A DNA stretch of 64,000 nt from Shewanella mangrovisoli (GTDB taxonomy: Bacteria; Pseudomonadota; Gammaproteobacteria; Enterobacterales; Shewanellaceae). The notes under the pieces were generated by a model that did no database searches, had not been told where the DNA came from, and worked only from the letters and a program-made list of their open reading frames with translations. The stretch spans positions 186,001-250,000 of the forward strand of contig NZ_CP080412.1 in NCBI RefSeq assembly GCF_019457635.1, given 5' to 3'. The position numbers and the translations under genes were made by a program. This document shows, in pieces, positions 24,872 through 34,225 of this stretch. Positions within the stretch are counted from its first letter, which is position 1. Each line of letters starts with the position of its first letter.

Positions 24872-26854
24872 TTAACGGCTACGGTAGACTGGATATTTAA
24901 GATATTGATTATCGTAGTAAGGGCTGCGCTCATAGAACCAGCGTAAGCGTGCCTCGGGATCGGCGGCAAACTCTGGGTTTTCCAGCGCTTTATTAAATGC
25001 GGCCTGCAGCTTTGGATCTTCCTTCAGCATCTTGGTGGCCAGCGGCTCTACGGCGTAGTCCTCAATGTATTCGGTACGGGTAAAGATAGGGTTGAAGAAG
25101 CCCCATTGCAGTAACGAGTCCGGTGATTGTGGCTCGAGCAGTAAAATCGCCAGATCGCCTAAGGGTTGATCTGTGCTGATTTTCACTGTGCCCGCGGGCA
25201 AGGTGGTGGTCAGTTTCGCCAGTGTCGAGTCGGCCTTCACAGTGAGTCGTCCCTCGAACGCCTTGGTATTAAACACCGGATTGCTCAAGCTGTATTGCTG
25301 CAATTTAAGCTCTGTTGGCTTGCTTAAACGTGTCATCCGAATGCCATGTAGATTTAAGCGGTCGATCACTTGTGTCCACTGGGCGGGAATATAGTAAGCA
25401 CTCGGGCGAGTGACTTTTATATCGGGCACAGTTTCGGCAATCACAGGTAAATTCGGGTACAACTTAGGCTCGCCCGTCCAACGTACTACTTCGGTGCCGC
25501 TAATCGGACTCTGCTCTAACTTGTAATCTATGCCTTTAAAATCCCAACCTTTAGCCAGTGGTGCCGATTTCCACGTTAAGGTGATCAGTGGCGAGGCGCG
25601 GTATTTATCCTCTTGAATCGCACTCTTTAACTTGGTCGCTTGGTCGCCCACGGTTTTTAGGGTTTGCTCTAGCATCACATAGGTGCCAAGTACGCGCTGC
25701 TTAAAGGGTTTTAAGCTGTGGTTCTCAATCAAAATGGTGGGCAGATGGCGGGCATCACCATAACCATTAGAGAAACGTGGGCTAGGGTTCCACAGTGACA
25801 TGCCTTTAGTGATATCGGTATTGTCGACGGCGAAAATCAGTGGACCTGGGATATGGCCCTGGGCGCTTAGCGCAGCTTCTACCGCTGGGCGGTAGCTATT
25901 TTCGAGCCAACGGAAACTGGCGGGACTCAAACCTTGGGCGAGATTGTAGCCGAAGGTGATGTCGTACTGGTAATCGATACCGTCGGTGACATGCACATCG
26001 ATATACAGATCCGGTTGCCACACATTAATCGCCCGCAGCATATGCTGCATTTCTAAGGTGTCGGCCTTGGCGTAGTCGCGGTTAAGGTTGAGGTTATTGG
26101 CATTGGTGCGCCAACCCATATTGACTGGGCCACGTTGATTAACACGATTAAATTCGCCGCTGCGCTCATGGGCATCGACGCTAAACATAGGCACAAACAG
26201 CAAGTTAGCCTTTTCGAGCAGGTCGCTTTTATCACCTTTGACTATATCCCGCAGCAGCATCATGCCGGCGTCTTTACCGTCGATTTCGCCCGCGTGGATC
26301 CCCGCCTGCACCAGAATCGTCGGCTTAGTGTTTTGCTTAAGGCGCGCCGATTCGTTAATGCCTTCACTGCTGGCGACATACATCCAAATGTCGCGCCCTT
26401 GAGGGCTCTTGCCTAGGCTGACTTTCTGCAATTTGGTGGTTTCGGCCGCTAATCGGTCGAGCCAAGTGATGGTGTCGTCATAGCTTGGGCTTTCGGTGCC
26501 GTTGCTTTGCTCGAAGGGCGTCGCCCATTCGTTATCGGCGCTAAGTAACAACGACTCACTGGCACCGTGCCACGTGATGCTCGGCGGGAGAATGGCATCA
26601 TTCACAAAGGTATTGGCGCGAGCCGGTGTCGCTATCACTGCGGCTTCGGGAGCCGCTTCTGTTGCGGGCAAAGCGCTGCTTTCGGCACTGGTGTCAACCG
26701 TGTCAGTTTTAGCGGCCTCAGCGTTTGCAGCTCCAGTAGTCGTCACTTCAGGCTGCGCGACTTCGGTAGTCGCGGCAACGGCTAACTGGGTGGTGAATAG
26801 TGAACCCGCCGATAAGCAGGCAATGGCGATAACGGAAGGGGAAAACAAGCGCAT
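24872..26854 (-). CDS. Secreted M14 family zinc carboxypeptidase
   Basis: 660 residues with a signal peptide ending near 'QLAVAA'. A Thr/Ala/Glu-rich spacer (about residues 25-80) precedes the M14 domain. Zinc ligands are visible in 'GIHAGEIDGKDAG' (H187, E190), and the third in 'DVHVTDGIDYQYD'. A C-terminal accessory region follows. Bacterial members of this M14 subgroup remove C-terminal residues or process peptides; target unknown. The Met at 26854 directly begins the signal peptide; a GTG at 26869 is possible. It lies downstream of the FUSC gene on the same strand, 131 bases away. Confidence 0.9.
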   Translation of the reverse strand: MRLFSPSVIAIACLSAGSLFTTQLAVAATTEVAQPEVTTTGAANAEAAKTDTVDTSAESSALPATEAAPEAAVIATPARANTFVNDAILPPSITWHGASESLLLSADNEWATPFEQSNGTESPSYDDTITWLDRLAAETTKLQKVSLGKSPQGRDIWMYVASSEGINESARLKQNTKPTILVQAGIHAGEIDGKDAGMMLLRDIVKGDKSDLLEKANLLFVPMFSVDAHERSGEFNRVNQRGPVNMGWRTNANNLNLNRDYAKADTLEMQHMLRAINVWQPDLYIDVHVTDGIDYQYDITFGYNLAQGLSPASFRWLENSYRPAVEAALSAQGHIPGPLIFAVDNTDITKGMSLWNPSPRFSNGYGDARHLPTILIENHSLKPFKQRVLGTYVMLEQTLKTVGDQATKLKSAIQEDKYRASPLITLTWKSAPLAKGWDFKGIDYKLEQSPISGTEVVRWTGEPKLYPNLPVIAETVPDIKVTRPSAYYIPAQWTQVIDRLNLHGIRMTRLSKPTELKLQQYSLSNPVFNTKAFEGRLTVKADSTLAKLTTTLPAGTVKISTDQPLGDLAILLLEPQSPDSLLQWGFFNPIFTRTEYIEDYAVEPLATKMLKEDPKLQAAFNKALENPEFAADPEARLRWFYERSPYYDNQYLKYPVYRSR

Positions 26855-26985
26855 GAAAACAGTCCACACATCGAATTTTTATTAGGGCGGTATCTTTTCA
26901 TTAAGCCCCTGCGAGTGCAAGGGCTGCCAAGGGTTTATCTTGATCTGACTGAGTGATTTTCGCTTCCATTCCCCGTGGTAACAGC

Positions 26986-28110
26986 CTATGAAGGCTTGTC
27001 GGTTTTATGTAACACGGTTTGTCCGCTATAGGCGATTTCGATAATCTCGATATCGGCGTAGAGGGCTTCGACGGCGATGGCGAGTTGATAGATAAGCCAG
27101 CCGTATCCCGTGAGGGCAAATCCCTGCGCTACCTCGTTTGCCACAGAGGTTGAGGTGTGGTCTGGCGCGGGTGTTGCCAAGCTAAGTTGTAATCTGTGTT
27201 GCAACTCCTGCTCTAATGCATTTGGTAGTGTGGGCAATGTGGCTGTTTTGCCTGCAACAAATTCGCCAAGGCGTTGCAGATAAGCTGTAAGCTCGGCGGC
27301 GACTTTGTTGATTTGGTGATATGCCTCTTTGTCGGCCTCCTGCCAGCGACTCAAAGGTAATAACTCGAGTAGGGTGATCAACCTAACCTGTTTATTAACT
27401 AATTCCGCCAGCAGCACTTTATGTTTTTTCAGGGTTTGGCTTTCCCACTCGAGGGAGAAAAACAGTTTCTTCTGGGTTAATACCGCCTTCATGGCCGCTT
27501 CGAGTTCGGCGCGAAAATCTAAATCATGGTTGGCGGGGGCCTGTAGATGTTGGGTCAGCACTTTGGCCATATTGTCGATGGCATTAGTGAGCTGGCTGCG
27601 CCAGTCCTGTTTGGCCTTAATCGGGAAGATAAACAGCGACACCAGAATGGCGATAACACAACCGAGCAGAATATTTGCCGTGCGCCAGAGCGCCTCTGAG
27701 GTGTCGTGGTTCGCATCGCCCACTACGATAATAATGGTGAATCCCGCCACCAGATAGGCATAGCTGTAGCGTCCCGCCGAGATAAAACAGATCAGTGTGA
27801 CCCCTAAGATCAGCAGCCCCATAATCAGCCAATAACTGTCGATGGTGGCCACTAACATCACGCCATAAGCCGAACCTAAACAAGTGCCTACCGCCCGTTG
27901 CAGGGACTTTTCAATCGCGCCGCCCACCTGCGGCAGACTCATCATAATGATCACTATGGTCACCATGCTCCAAATAAAATGCGGCGGCGACCAAATGGCG
28001 TTAATGGTGACGGCAATCAGTAGGGCGAGGCCGAGTTTAAGGGCGTGAATGGCACGGAAATGACGATAGATAAAGTCGGCAAAAGGGCTTGCAGGGGCAA
28101 ATACGGACAT
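26986..28110 (-). CDS. FUSC family inner-membrane protein
   Basis: 374 residues. The N-terminal half has about six transmembrane segments, with a typical 'ALKLGLALLIAVTINAIW' start, and 'LQRAVGTCLGSAYG', characteristic of the FUSC/YccS/aromatic acid exporter group. The C-terminal half is cytosolic and helical. Members are linked to export of aromatic acids or fusaric acid, often with a membrane-fusion partner, which is not present nearby. AAAGGAG lies nine bases before the Met at 28110; the Met at 28164 has no such site. Substrate unknown. Confidence 0.9.
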   Translation of the reverse strand: MSVFAPASPFADFIYRHFRAIHALKLGLALLIAVTINAIWSPPHFIWSMVTIVIIMMSLPQVGGAIEKSLQRAVGTCLGSAYGVMLVATIDSYWLIMGLLILGVTLICFISAGRYSYAYLVAGFTIIIVVGDANHDTSEALWRTANILLGCVIAILVSLFIFPIKAKQDWRSQLTNAIDNMAKVLTQHLQAPANHDLDFRAELEAAMKAVLTQKKLFFSLEWESQTLKKHKVLLAELVNKQVRLITLLELLPLSRWQEADKEAYHQINKVAAELTAYLQRLGEFVAGKTATLPTLPNALEQELQHRLQLSLATPAPDHTSTSVANEVAQGFALTGYGWLIYQLAIAVEALYADIEIIEIAYSGQTVLHKTDKPS

Positions 28111-28318
28111 AGTGCAACACTCCTTTGGACTGATGGTAGCCAAGCCATTATCGCAGAAAGACATTGTGCTCGTGTGGCTTGGCGGATAAAGAAATACAAA
28201 TTGCGAGGCGGCGCCGTTTGAGCTTAGCCCAAGGCGTCGCCAAGATCACATTAATCTGCATTAAGTGATACAAAATCAGTGGGATAAGATGCGGTATCTC
28301 GAAGTTTAAACCATAAAA

Positions 28319-28350
28319 AAGGCTTGAATAAGCAAGCCTATTCAAGCCTT
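28319..28350 (-). terminator. Terminator of DAACS symporter gene
   Basis: AAGGCTTGAATA and TATTCAAGCCTT are perfect 12-base arms around an 8-base loop. The minus strand continues in TTTTTTATGG. It ends the symporter transcript just after its stop codon at 28374. Confidence 0.9.
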
Positions 28351-28373
28351 GGTATATCAATGTATTCGCACAG

Positions 28374-29603
28374 TTAGTTCGAGCTTGGCTCTGCGGTGTA
28401 CTTATCCATAATCACGGCGCAGGCGGCATCACCTGTGATGTTGAGCGCGGTGCGGATCATGTCAAACACCCGGTCGAGGGCGAATAACAATGGTAAACCG
28501 TCAATGGGAATACCGGCGGCCAGTAGCACAGCGACCACTAAAAATGATGGACCAGGCACACCCGCTTGGCCAATGGCGCCTAAGGTTGAGGTAAAGATAA
28601 TCGCGGCATAGGCGGTCATCGACAGATCGACGTTGTACATTTGCGCGAAGAACATGGCGACTAAACCATAGTAAATCGCGTTGCCGCTCATATTGATGGT
28701 GGCGCCTAAAGGCAGCACAAAGGCGGTGGTGGCCTTAGAAACCTTAAGATTTTCTTCGCAGGTTTCCATATTCACCGGCAGCGTTGCCATGGATGAAGCC
28801 GTCGACAGTGCCATCACCTGAGGTTTTTTCATCGCCGAAATAAATTGGCGTGCCGATACCCTAGAAAACAGCTGCACCACTAAGGGGAAGAACACAAAAC
28901 CGTAGATCAGAATCGCGGCCACAAACACGGCAAACAACTTAAACACTACTTCTAAGGCATCGAAACCGAAGGTGCCGACGGAATCGGCCATCAAGCCAAA
29001 CACCCCAATGGGCGCAATCACCATCACACAGTTAATCATCCACACAAAGGCGTCGACGACGGTATTTAACGCTGCCATGATGGGCTTAGCGCCATCGCCT
29101 TTGACCTTGGTCAGTGCGATACCGAAAAATATACTAAACACCAGAATTTGAAGGATATTCCCGCCAGTCAGCGATTCGAACACGTTGGTTGGGATCATGC
29201 CAATAAAGGTATCCATTACCCCAGGCAGTGCGCCATGTTCGGCGGTGACTTCCATCAGGCCGCTACTACTATGGGCGGTAAAGTCGACACCCGCGCCGGG
29301 GGTAAACATATTGCCCATGACTAATGCTAAGGCAACGGCAATCCCCGAGGTGACAATAAAGAAACCGAAGGTGCCGACACCAATCTTACCCGCCGAGGGG
29401 CTATCGCCTAGGCTGGCGGCGCCGCTGATGATAGACACCAGCACCAGTGGGATCACTAGCATTTTGACTAAATGGATAAAAATGGTGCCCAGTGGGGCGA
29501 AGATGCTCGCACTTTCGCCCATGGTAAAACCAACCAGTGCGCCAATAATCATGGCAATAACCACTTGCACACCAATGTTGCCTAATAAACTCTTGCTCTT
29601 CAT
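28374..29603 (-). CDS. Dicarboxylate/amino acid:cation symporter (DAACS family)
   Basis: 409-residue inner-membrane transporter with eight membrane helices plus two re-entrant hairpins. Diagnostic parts are the Ser-rich hairpin 'ALSTASSMATLPVNM', the helix 'LPLGATINMSGNAIYYG' (equivalent of the NMDGT motif) and the last hairpin 'GQAGVPGPSFLVVAVLLAAG', then 'ALDRVFDMIRTALNITGDA' with the conserved Asp and Asn. Family members import glutamate, aspartate, serine or dicarboxylates with sodium or protons. Substrate cannot be assigned because NMDGT is changed to NMSGN. Transcribed alone, with its own terminator. Confidence 0.92.
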   Translation of the reverse strand: MKSKSLLGNIGVQVVIAMIIGALVGFTMGESASIFAPLGTIFIHLVKMLVIPLVLVSIISGAASLGDSPSAGKIGVGTFGFFIVTSGIAVALALVMGNMFTPGAGVDFTAHSSSGLMEVTAEHGALPGVMDTFIGMIPTNVFESLTGGNILQILVFSIFFGIALTKVKGDGAKPIMAALNTVVDAFVWMINCVMVIAPIGVFGLMADSVGTFGFDALEVVFKLFAVFVAAILIYGFVFFPLVVQLFSRVSARQFISAMKKPQVMALSTASSMATLPVNMETCEENLKVSKATTAFVLPLGATINMSGNAIYYGLVAMFFAQMYNVDLSMTAYAAIIFTSTLGAIGQAGVPGPSFLVVAVLLAAGIPIDGLPLLFALDRVFDMIRTALNITGDAACAVIMDKYTAEPSSN

Positions 29604-30063
29604 TCTTGCGAAACTCCCCAGTTACCGCGGCATTTTGTGTCTTAAGACTAGTTATCTATTTACTGGCTTGCCCTCGTTTTTGGCGTAAAAGCTCAGCCCT
29701 GACACGTTTTTTGGGCGCTTAAGGTACCACAGTTGGCGTAACGGGTTTTGTGAAACATCACCAAGCTTGGTTTGAAAATAACCAAAACCTAAATAACACC
29801 ATGCCTAAATGGATAATGTTTAAAAATACATATCGTAAAGTGATGTTTGTTTAATTTTGGTTTGGGTTTTGTCCATCGAATTGATGAATTGTGATTTTGG
29901 CTTTGATGGACGCAGATATCCTCTCGTATTCTTGGGGCGGGTTGAGTCGCGAGAATTCCCATCAGTTACTTGTATGCATCTTGGGAGTGGTGAATAACCT
30001 CTATGACCATGCAACTCTTTGACTCACTCGGTTTTACTATGACAACGCCATTTCGAGGACATT
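29604..30063. other. Divergent intergenic region, symporter/30064 gene
   Basis: 460 bases. It must carry the symporter promoter. A 12-bp palindrome ACCAAGCTTGGT is at 29760-29771. A 64-codon minus-strand frame at 29820-30014 is not supported. No RNA gene was recognised. Confidence 0.45.
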
Positions 30064-30420
30064 ATGAAAATCACTTCATTCTTTGGTCAGCCTGAGTCGC
30101 TACAGCGCTGGATAAGAAAGTGCATCGAACAACCGGGATTAAGTTATTGGCTGGTTTATCAAGATCTTGATGACGGTGAATCCCTACAGCTGACCACGTT
30201 ATTATTCCCGGTAGTGGCCGATATGAGGGATCTCTCGGATGACGAAATTGATGCCTTTGAGGATGGCTTAGGCCACAGTGACTATGGTTACCTGCTAAAC
30301 ACGGATCAAATAGAGGATGTGATTGATAATCTTAAGCAGCAAAAAGCGCTGCCGAGTGAACAGGAACTGCTTGAAGCGATTATCTTTTACTATGAGCGAG
30401 ATGCGTTTATCTGCCTCTAA
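30064..30420 (+). CDS. Hypothetical acidic cytosolic protein
   Basis: 118 residues, strongly acidic, with no signal peptide or membrane segment. It contains 'WLVYQDLDDGESLQLTTLLFP', 'DLSDDEIDAFEDGLGHSDYG' and a C-terminal helix. The composition is that of a real cytosolic protein, but no family is recognised with confidence. It stands alone between the symporter gene and a convergent lipoprotein gene. Confidence 0.72.
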   Translation: MKITSFFGQPESLQRWIRKCIEQPGLSYWLVYQDLDDGESLQLTTLLFPVVADMRDLSDDEIDAFEDGLGHSDYGYLLNTDQIEDVIDNLKQQKALPSEQELLEAIIFYYERDAFICL

Positions 30421-30459
30421 TGGACTCTTTACGGTGCATCGCGACTTAAGTTGAGATAA

Positions 30460-30487
30460 GCGCCCCGAGGAATCAACTCAGGGGCGC
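30460..30487. terminator. GC-rich hairpin between converging genes
   Basis: GCGCCCC and GGGGCGC pair, with a bulged inner GAG/CTC extension. No clear T-run follows on either strand, so its terminator role is probable but not certain. Confidence 0.5.
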
Positions 30488-30501
30488 GGAGGGAGTAAGG
30501 T

Positions 30502-32235
30502 TTATTTTGCTAGCGACTTAAAGTGGTTGTACAGGGTATTGCTGAAGCTTTGGTCGTAGGTAAAGCGATATAACTGTTTATTGTCAGTCGTATCAAATGC
30601 CGTGTTTAGCTCAACTTCAGTCAGCAAGTTTGAGGTCACAAGGTAGTAGCGAGGTTGCACCATCTGGCTCGCAATCGGATCCTCCACAATTTCAGTGATA
30701 GTTAGCAGCTTGCCGCCGTTCGGGCTGGTGCTAATGCTCCATTCATGTTGGCTTTCAGGCTGACCGAAGCTATCGAGAATGATGAATTTATTCGTTGAGT
30801 CCTCAACGTAACTCTCGGGGTAAGCGAAGGGCCACAATAGCTCCACGATCACGCTAGAGGAAAGCTCGCTCGCGGTTTCAACGCCCGTTTCATAGGTGAT
30901 GGGATCTTCTGCGCGGCATAGCACATCAGCCGTTTGCTTAATGTCCATGCGATATATTTGTGAAGGCCAACTGAGTGACGCCAGTTTAAGGTCGCTCGGG
31001 AGGTTTGCCAGCAAATCCTGCCAGTCAGCGGCCGTGTTTTGATACTTATGGAAATTCATTTCGACAGGGACTTCAGTGCCGGCATAAACGGTTTTTAGTT
31101 GATTGCCTTCAATTACAGGTTCTTTAAGGACATACCCTTGGTCGTTACGCGAGGCATTGATCCATTTTTTCATCGGCTCATTCCAGCATTCGGTAGGGAC
31201 CTCCTCTCCAGACGAGTTGTCGAAGATCATCACAGCGTCACCTGAAAATACCCCAGTAAGAGTTTGGTCAGCAGTACCATAATCTAAGCTGACAAAGTGG
31301 CTGTTGCGAACGGTGGCGATGTTGAGCACATGAGATGCGTCGGTATGATTGAGCATGCTGCTAAACACTGTATCCCAGTCAGTGCTGTTCATCGCCTTAC
31401 CATCAACTGGCGCTTCCATATAACCGAAGGACACTAAGGTGCTCTCCACCTTATTAGTGACGGCAACGGGATTGGTTTGCAGATAAGCCTCTGTGCCAAA
31501 GCCATACCCTAGGATTAAATTCTCGAAGGCTTCAAATGCGGCGATTAACACTTCGATAGCCGCTAAAATTTCCACTGTGCGCTCATTGGTGAGGTTCAGC
31601 AGATAATCGTGTAACAGCAGGGTGTCGAGAAATGTTGGTTGCAGGGTGATTTCGGGCGAAAGACTAAATAAATCAGTTTCGACTTGTTTAAATCCAGTGG
31701 CGTATAATTTTTTGAGTTTGGCGCGGAACTCAATCACTTGCTGTGGCGTTAAGTCGGATTCAATCAGCTTGCGATAGCGTGAAAACTCAATATTGGTCAG
31801 CGCGTTGATATGACCCGCATGATCGGGCAGGGCAACGATATTCATACCGCCTGCGGTGGCGTTTGTGTGAGCTGCGGCGGTGCTAACCGCCAATGCTGAG
31901 CGTGCCGATGAAGGCGCGTTATCAATCCAATTAGCCAGCAGGTAATAGTTAGGTTTTTCGGTCGCGCTTTTCCAATCGATTTGATACTTACCGTCAGTGT
32001 CCGTAGTGGTACTCGGTTCACCCTCTGAGCAGCTTAAGTCTTGGTTGAGATCCACGCACACGTTGGCCCCGGCGATAGCGCCGATATAAGTGACCTGACC
32101 TGTGACTTTATGGGCGTATTCTGTGGGTGGCGTCGGCTCTGGCGTCGTGGTGGTGTCATCTTTATCGTCGGAGCCAGAACAAGCCGTCAGCAAACTGGTG
32201 GCGATCAGCAAAGAGAGCAGTTTAGGTTTAAACAT
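30502..32235 (-). CDS. Large hypothetical lipoprotein
   Basis: 577 residues with a lipoprotein signal peptide and lipobox (LLTAC, Cys near residue 19), then a short Asp/Thr/Pro linker. A first domain (about 40-105) has 'VTGQVTYIGAIAGANVCVDLNQDLSCSEGEP', read as two segments, which looks like a carboxypeptidase-regulatory-like/SdrD-type beta sandwich with metal-type Asp residues. The remaining 450 residues do not match a recognised family. Such lipoproteins are common in Shewanella. Cellular location is likely the outer membrane. Function unknown. Confidence 0.82.
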   Translation of the reverse strand: MFKPKLLSLLIATSLLTACSGSDDKDDTTTTPEPTPPTEYAHKVTGQVTYIGAIAGANVCVDLNQDLSCSEGEPSTTTDTDGKYQIDWKSATEKPNYYLLANWIDNAPSSARSALAVSTAAAHTNATAGGMNIVALPDHAGHINALTNIEFSRYRKLIESDLTPQQVIEFRAKLKKLYATGFKQVETDLFSLSPEITLQPTFLDTLLLHDYLLNLTNERTVEILAAIEVLIAAFEAFENLILGYGFGTEAYLQTNPVAVTNKVESTLVSFGYMEAPVDGKAMNSTDWDTVFSSMLNHTDASHVLNIATVRNSHFVSLDYGTADQTLTGVFSGDAVMIFDNSSGEEVPTECWNEPMKKWINASRNDQGYVLKEPVIEGNQLKTVYAGTEVPVEMNFHKYQNTAADWQDLLANLPSDLKLASLSWPSQIYRMDIKQTADVLCRAEDPITYETGVETASELSSSVIVELLWPFAYPESYVEDSTNKFIILDSFGQPESQHEWSISTSPNGGKLLTITEIVEDPIASQMVQPRYYLVTSNLLTEVELNTAFDTTDNKQLYRFTYDQSFSNTLYNHFKSLAK

Positions 32236-32641
32236 CTTGTGTCCTTACATCAATTCGGCAATTTCCATTGCACTGAGTTAGCGCGGAGTCATCTGATAAC
32301 GTCGAGTATTCAACGTGTTGCAGTGTTATTTGTGGCCAAGCCAAATAGCATGAGCCTAGGTGACTAAGAAGGGAGTGAGTATCGGTCTGAGTGGATAAAA
32401 ATCGACGCCGCTTGTGATAAAACATGCGGCTTGATGTGAAATCCCTTTCACGACAACGTTTGGCATCCTTCCGGTCAAAATGCGGCTGTTTTTAAATCAG
32501 TCTGCATTTTCGACAGCTATTTTTGCCTGTACAACCCATCGCCTCAATCACGCTAAAGTATTAACTTGTTTAATATTTGTTATTGCACAATCTGTTTAGT
32601 GTTACTTTTCGCAGCAGTATTTCTATGGAGGGTAAATATTG
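32236..32641. other. Divergent intergenic region, lipoprotein/OmpA-like gene
   Basis: 406 bases. It contains an inverted repeat GTGAAA-TCCC-TTTCAC at 32436-32451, resembling an operator, and the GGAGG site of the OmpA-like gene near 32626. No gene was recognised. Confidence 0.45.
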
Positions 32642-34105
32642 ATGCGTGTTTCTAAGCGGAGTTATTTAGCGGGGTTATTGGCTATGTCGACGAGCCTATT
32701 GCCATTGTCATTAATGGCGGCGGATGAGGGATTATTTACGCCTTTTCCTACTGCGAAATTAAAGGATGAATTGACGCGCCATTATGCAGAATATCCCTTT
32801 ATTATCAGCGCGGGTGAACAAAGATCTGACTATCGTTTTAAGCCTATCTTCGGTCAGGTCCATCAGCAAAAATACAAATTAGCGCCCGAATACAGCCCTG
32901 TGCATATTCTCGATAATTACCGTGAGCAGATTAAAAAGCTTGGTGGCGAAGTCCTATTCGAGTGTCTGCTTGAGGCCTGTGGTGATTCTCGCCTATTGCG
33001 AGAAAAAATTGCCCTGTTGGATGGCGTTATTGGTGTTGAAAGTGGTTACTTGTTTGCTCGAGTGAAGAATGAGCAAAAAGAGTTTTATACCGCCATACAA
33101 GCGGCAGTTATGAATGATTCTGCGGGTCTTCATATTACGACGCTCGAGGTGATCCCAGAGCCGTTAGATTTAGTCACGGTTAATGCCGCATTTTTACAGC
33201 AGGCGCCTAAGCAAATCGAGTTTAAAGACAATCAAAAGAAGGATACGAATGGCGCCGAGGATCATCCGCTTATCAGCCGCTTAAAGGGAAGCTATATCCA
33301 GGACTTTAAACGCCAAGGCTTTGCGAGCACAGTATTTGTGTCTTCAATGGATGCAAGCAATAAGCCTGTGCTGGTGGAGCGTGCGGGTAAGTTGACTCAA
33401 AATGGCTATTCAATACCAAAGGAATATTCGGGTTACGAGGTGTTCACTAACTACAAAGTAGCTTTGACTAAACTCGGATTCGAGTCGCAATTTGAGTGTC
33501 AGGGAAAGGCCTGTGGTAGGGAGGATAGGTTTATCAGAGCTATCGATTCTCTAGTGAATATCGGTAATGAAGACAGTCAGTTTTATGCTTGGTATACCTT
33601 AACGCGCCCCGAGGGGAATGTGCATGTGAGCACTTATACCATAGGTTATATCGGCGGGTTATGGACCGATTTGCGGGTGTTAGAGGAGACTGAGCTTAAG
33701 GATGACCGCGTGGGGATCAATCTTGAGGCGCTGACCGACCAAATCGAAGCTAAGGGGCATGTTGCCTTAGAAGGGTTGTTATTCGAGTACGATAGCGACA
33801 AGTTATTGCCCGAGGCGCAGCCCGTTGTCGAGGTGCTTGCCAGTTACTTAAAGGCAAACCCTAAGCGTGCCTTTTATGTGGTGGGTCATACCGATGACAA
33901 AGGTAATCAAGCCTATAACCAAGGTCTATCCCAGCGCCGCGCAGTGGCGATAGTGAAGTTATTGACCACGAGTCATGGTATTCAAACTCAACAATTGGAA
34001 GCCGTAGGGATTGGTGAGCATGCCCCCGTTGCAAGCAACAGTGATGAGGCGGGGCAGCAGCAGAATCGCCGTGTCGAGTTAGTATTGAGATCGGATACTA
34101 AATAA
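32642..34105 (+). CDS. OmpA-family protein with two DUF4892-like regions
   Basis: 487 residues. A signal peptide ends near 'PLSLMAA'. Two similar regions follow (about 25-175 and 205-355), each with 'Y.PV.ILDNYREQIKKLGGEVLFEC'-type sequence and a conserved Cys pair, matching the DUF4892 style. The C-terminal 110 residues are an OmpA domain: 'LLFEYDSDKLLPEA', 'VVGHTDDKGNQAYNQGLSQRRA' and a basic end 'NRRVELVL', which binds peptidoglycan. GGAGG precedes 32642; a TTG at 32639 is an alternative. Probably a periplasmic or outer-membrane cell-wall-bound protein. Confidence 0.88.
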   Translation: MRVSKRSYLAGLLAMSTSLLPLSLMAADEGLFTPFPTAKLKDELTRHYAEYPFIISAGEQRSDYRFKPIFGQVHQQKYKLAPEYSPVHILDNYREQIKKLGGEVLFECLLEACGDSRLLREKIALLDGVIGVESGYLFARVKNEQKEFYTAIQAAVMNDSAGLHITTLEVIPEPLDLVTVNAAFLQQAPKQIEFKDNQKKDTNGAEDHPLISRLKGSYIQDFKRQGFASTVFVSSMDASNKPVLVERAGKLTQNGYSIPKEYSGYEVFTNYKVALTKLGFESQFECQGKACGREDRFIRAIDSLVNIGNEDSQFYAWYTLTRPEGNVHVSTYTIGYIGGLWTDLRVLEETELKDDRVGINLEALTDQIEAKGHVALEGLLFEYDSDKLLPEAQPVVEVLASYLKANPKRAFYVVGHTDDKGNQAYNQGLSQRRAVAIVKLLTTSHGIQTQQLEAVGIGEHAPVASNSDEAGQQQNRRVELVLRSDTK

Positions 34106-34131
34106 GCCCAATCGTTTGATTCAATAGATAT

Positions 34132-34170
34132 AAAAATGGCGTCAGCTCTTATCGAGTTGGCGCCATTTTT
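34132..34170. terminator. Terminator between OmpA-like gene and AbgT gene
   Basis: AAAAATGGCGTCAGCTC and its imperfect complement flank TTAT, with T-tracts on both strands. It lies between two converging genes. Confidence 0.85.
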
Positions 34171-34225
34171 GTTTATCTGTGATAGCTCAGCCGACGCTCT
34201 CAGCCAAGCGATATTTATACTAAGG

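Noticed and set aside
29820..30014. 64-codon minus-strand frame between symporter and hypothetical gene
   Set aside because: No ribosome binding site, no family resemblance, and uneven composition.
32431..32452. CRP site near the OmpA-like gene
   Set aside because: The half-sites TGTGA and TCACG are eight bases apart, whereas CRP needs six.
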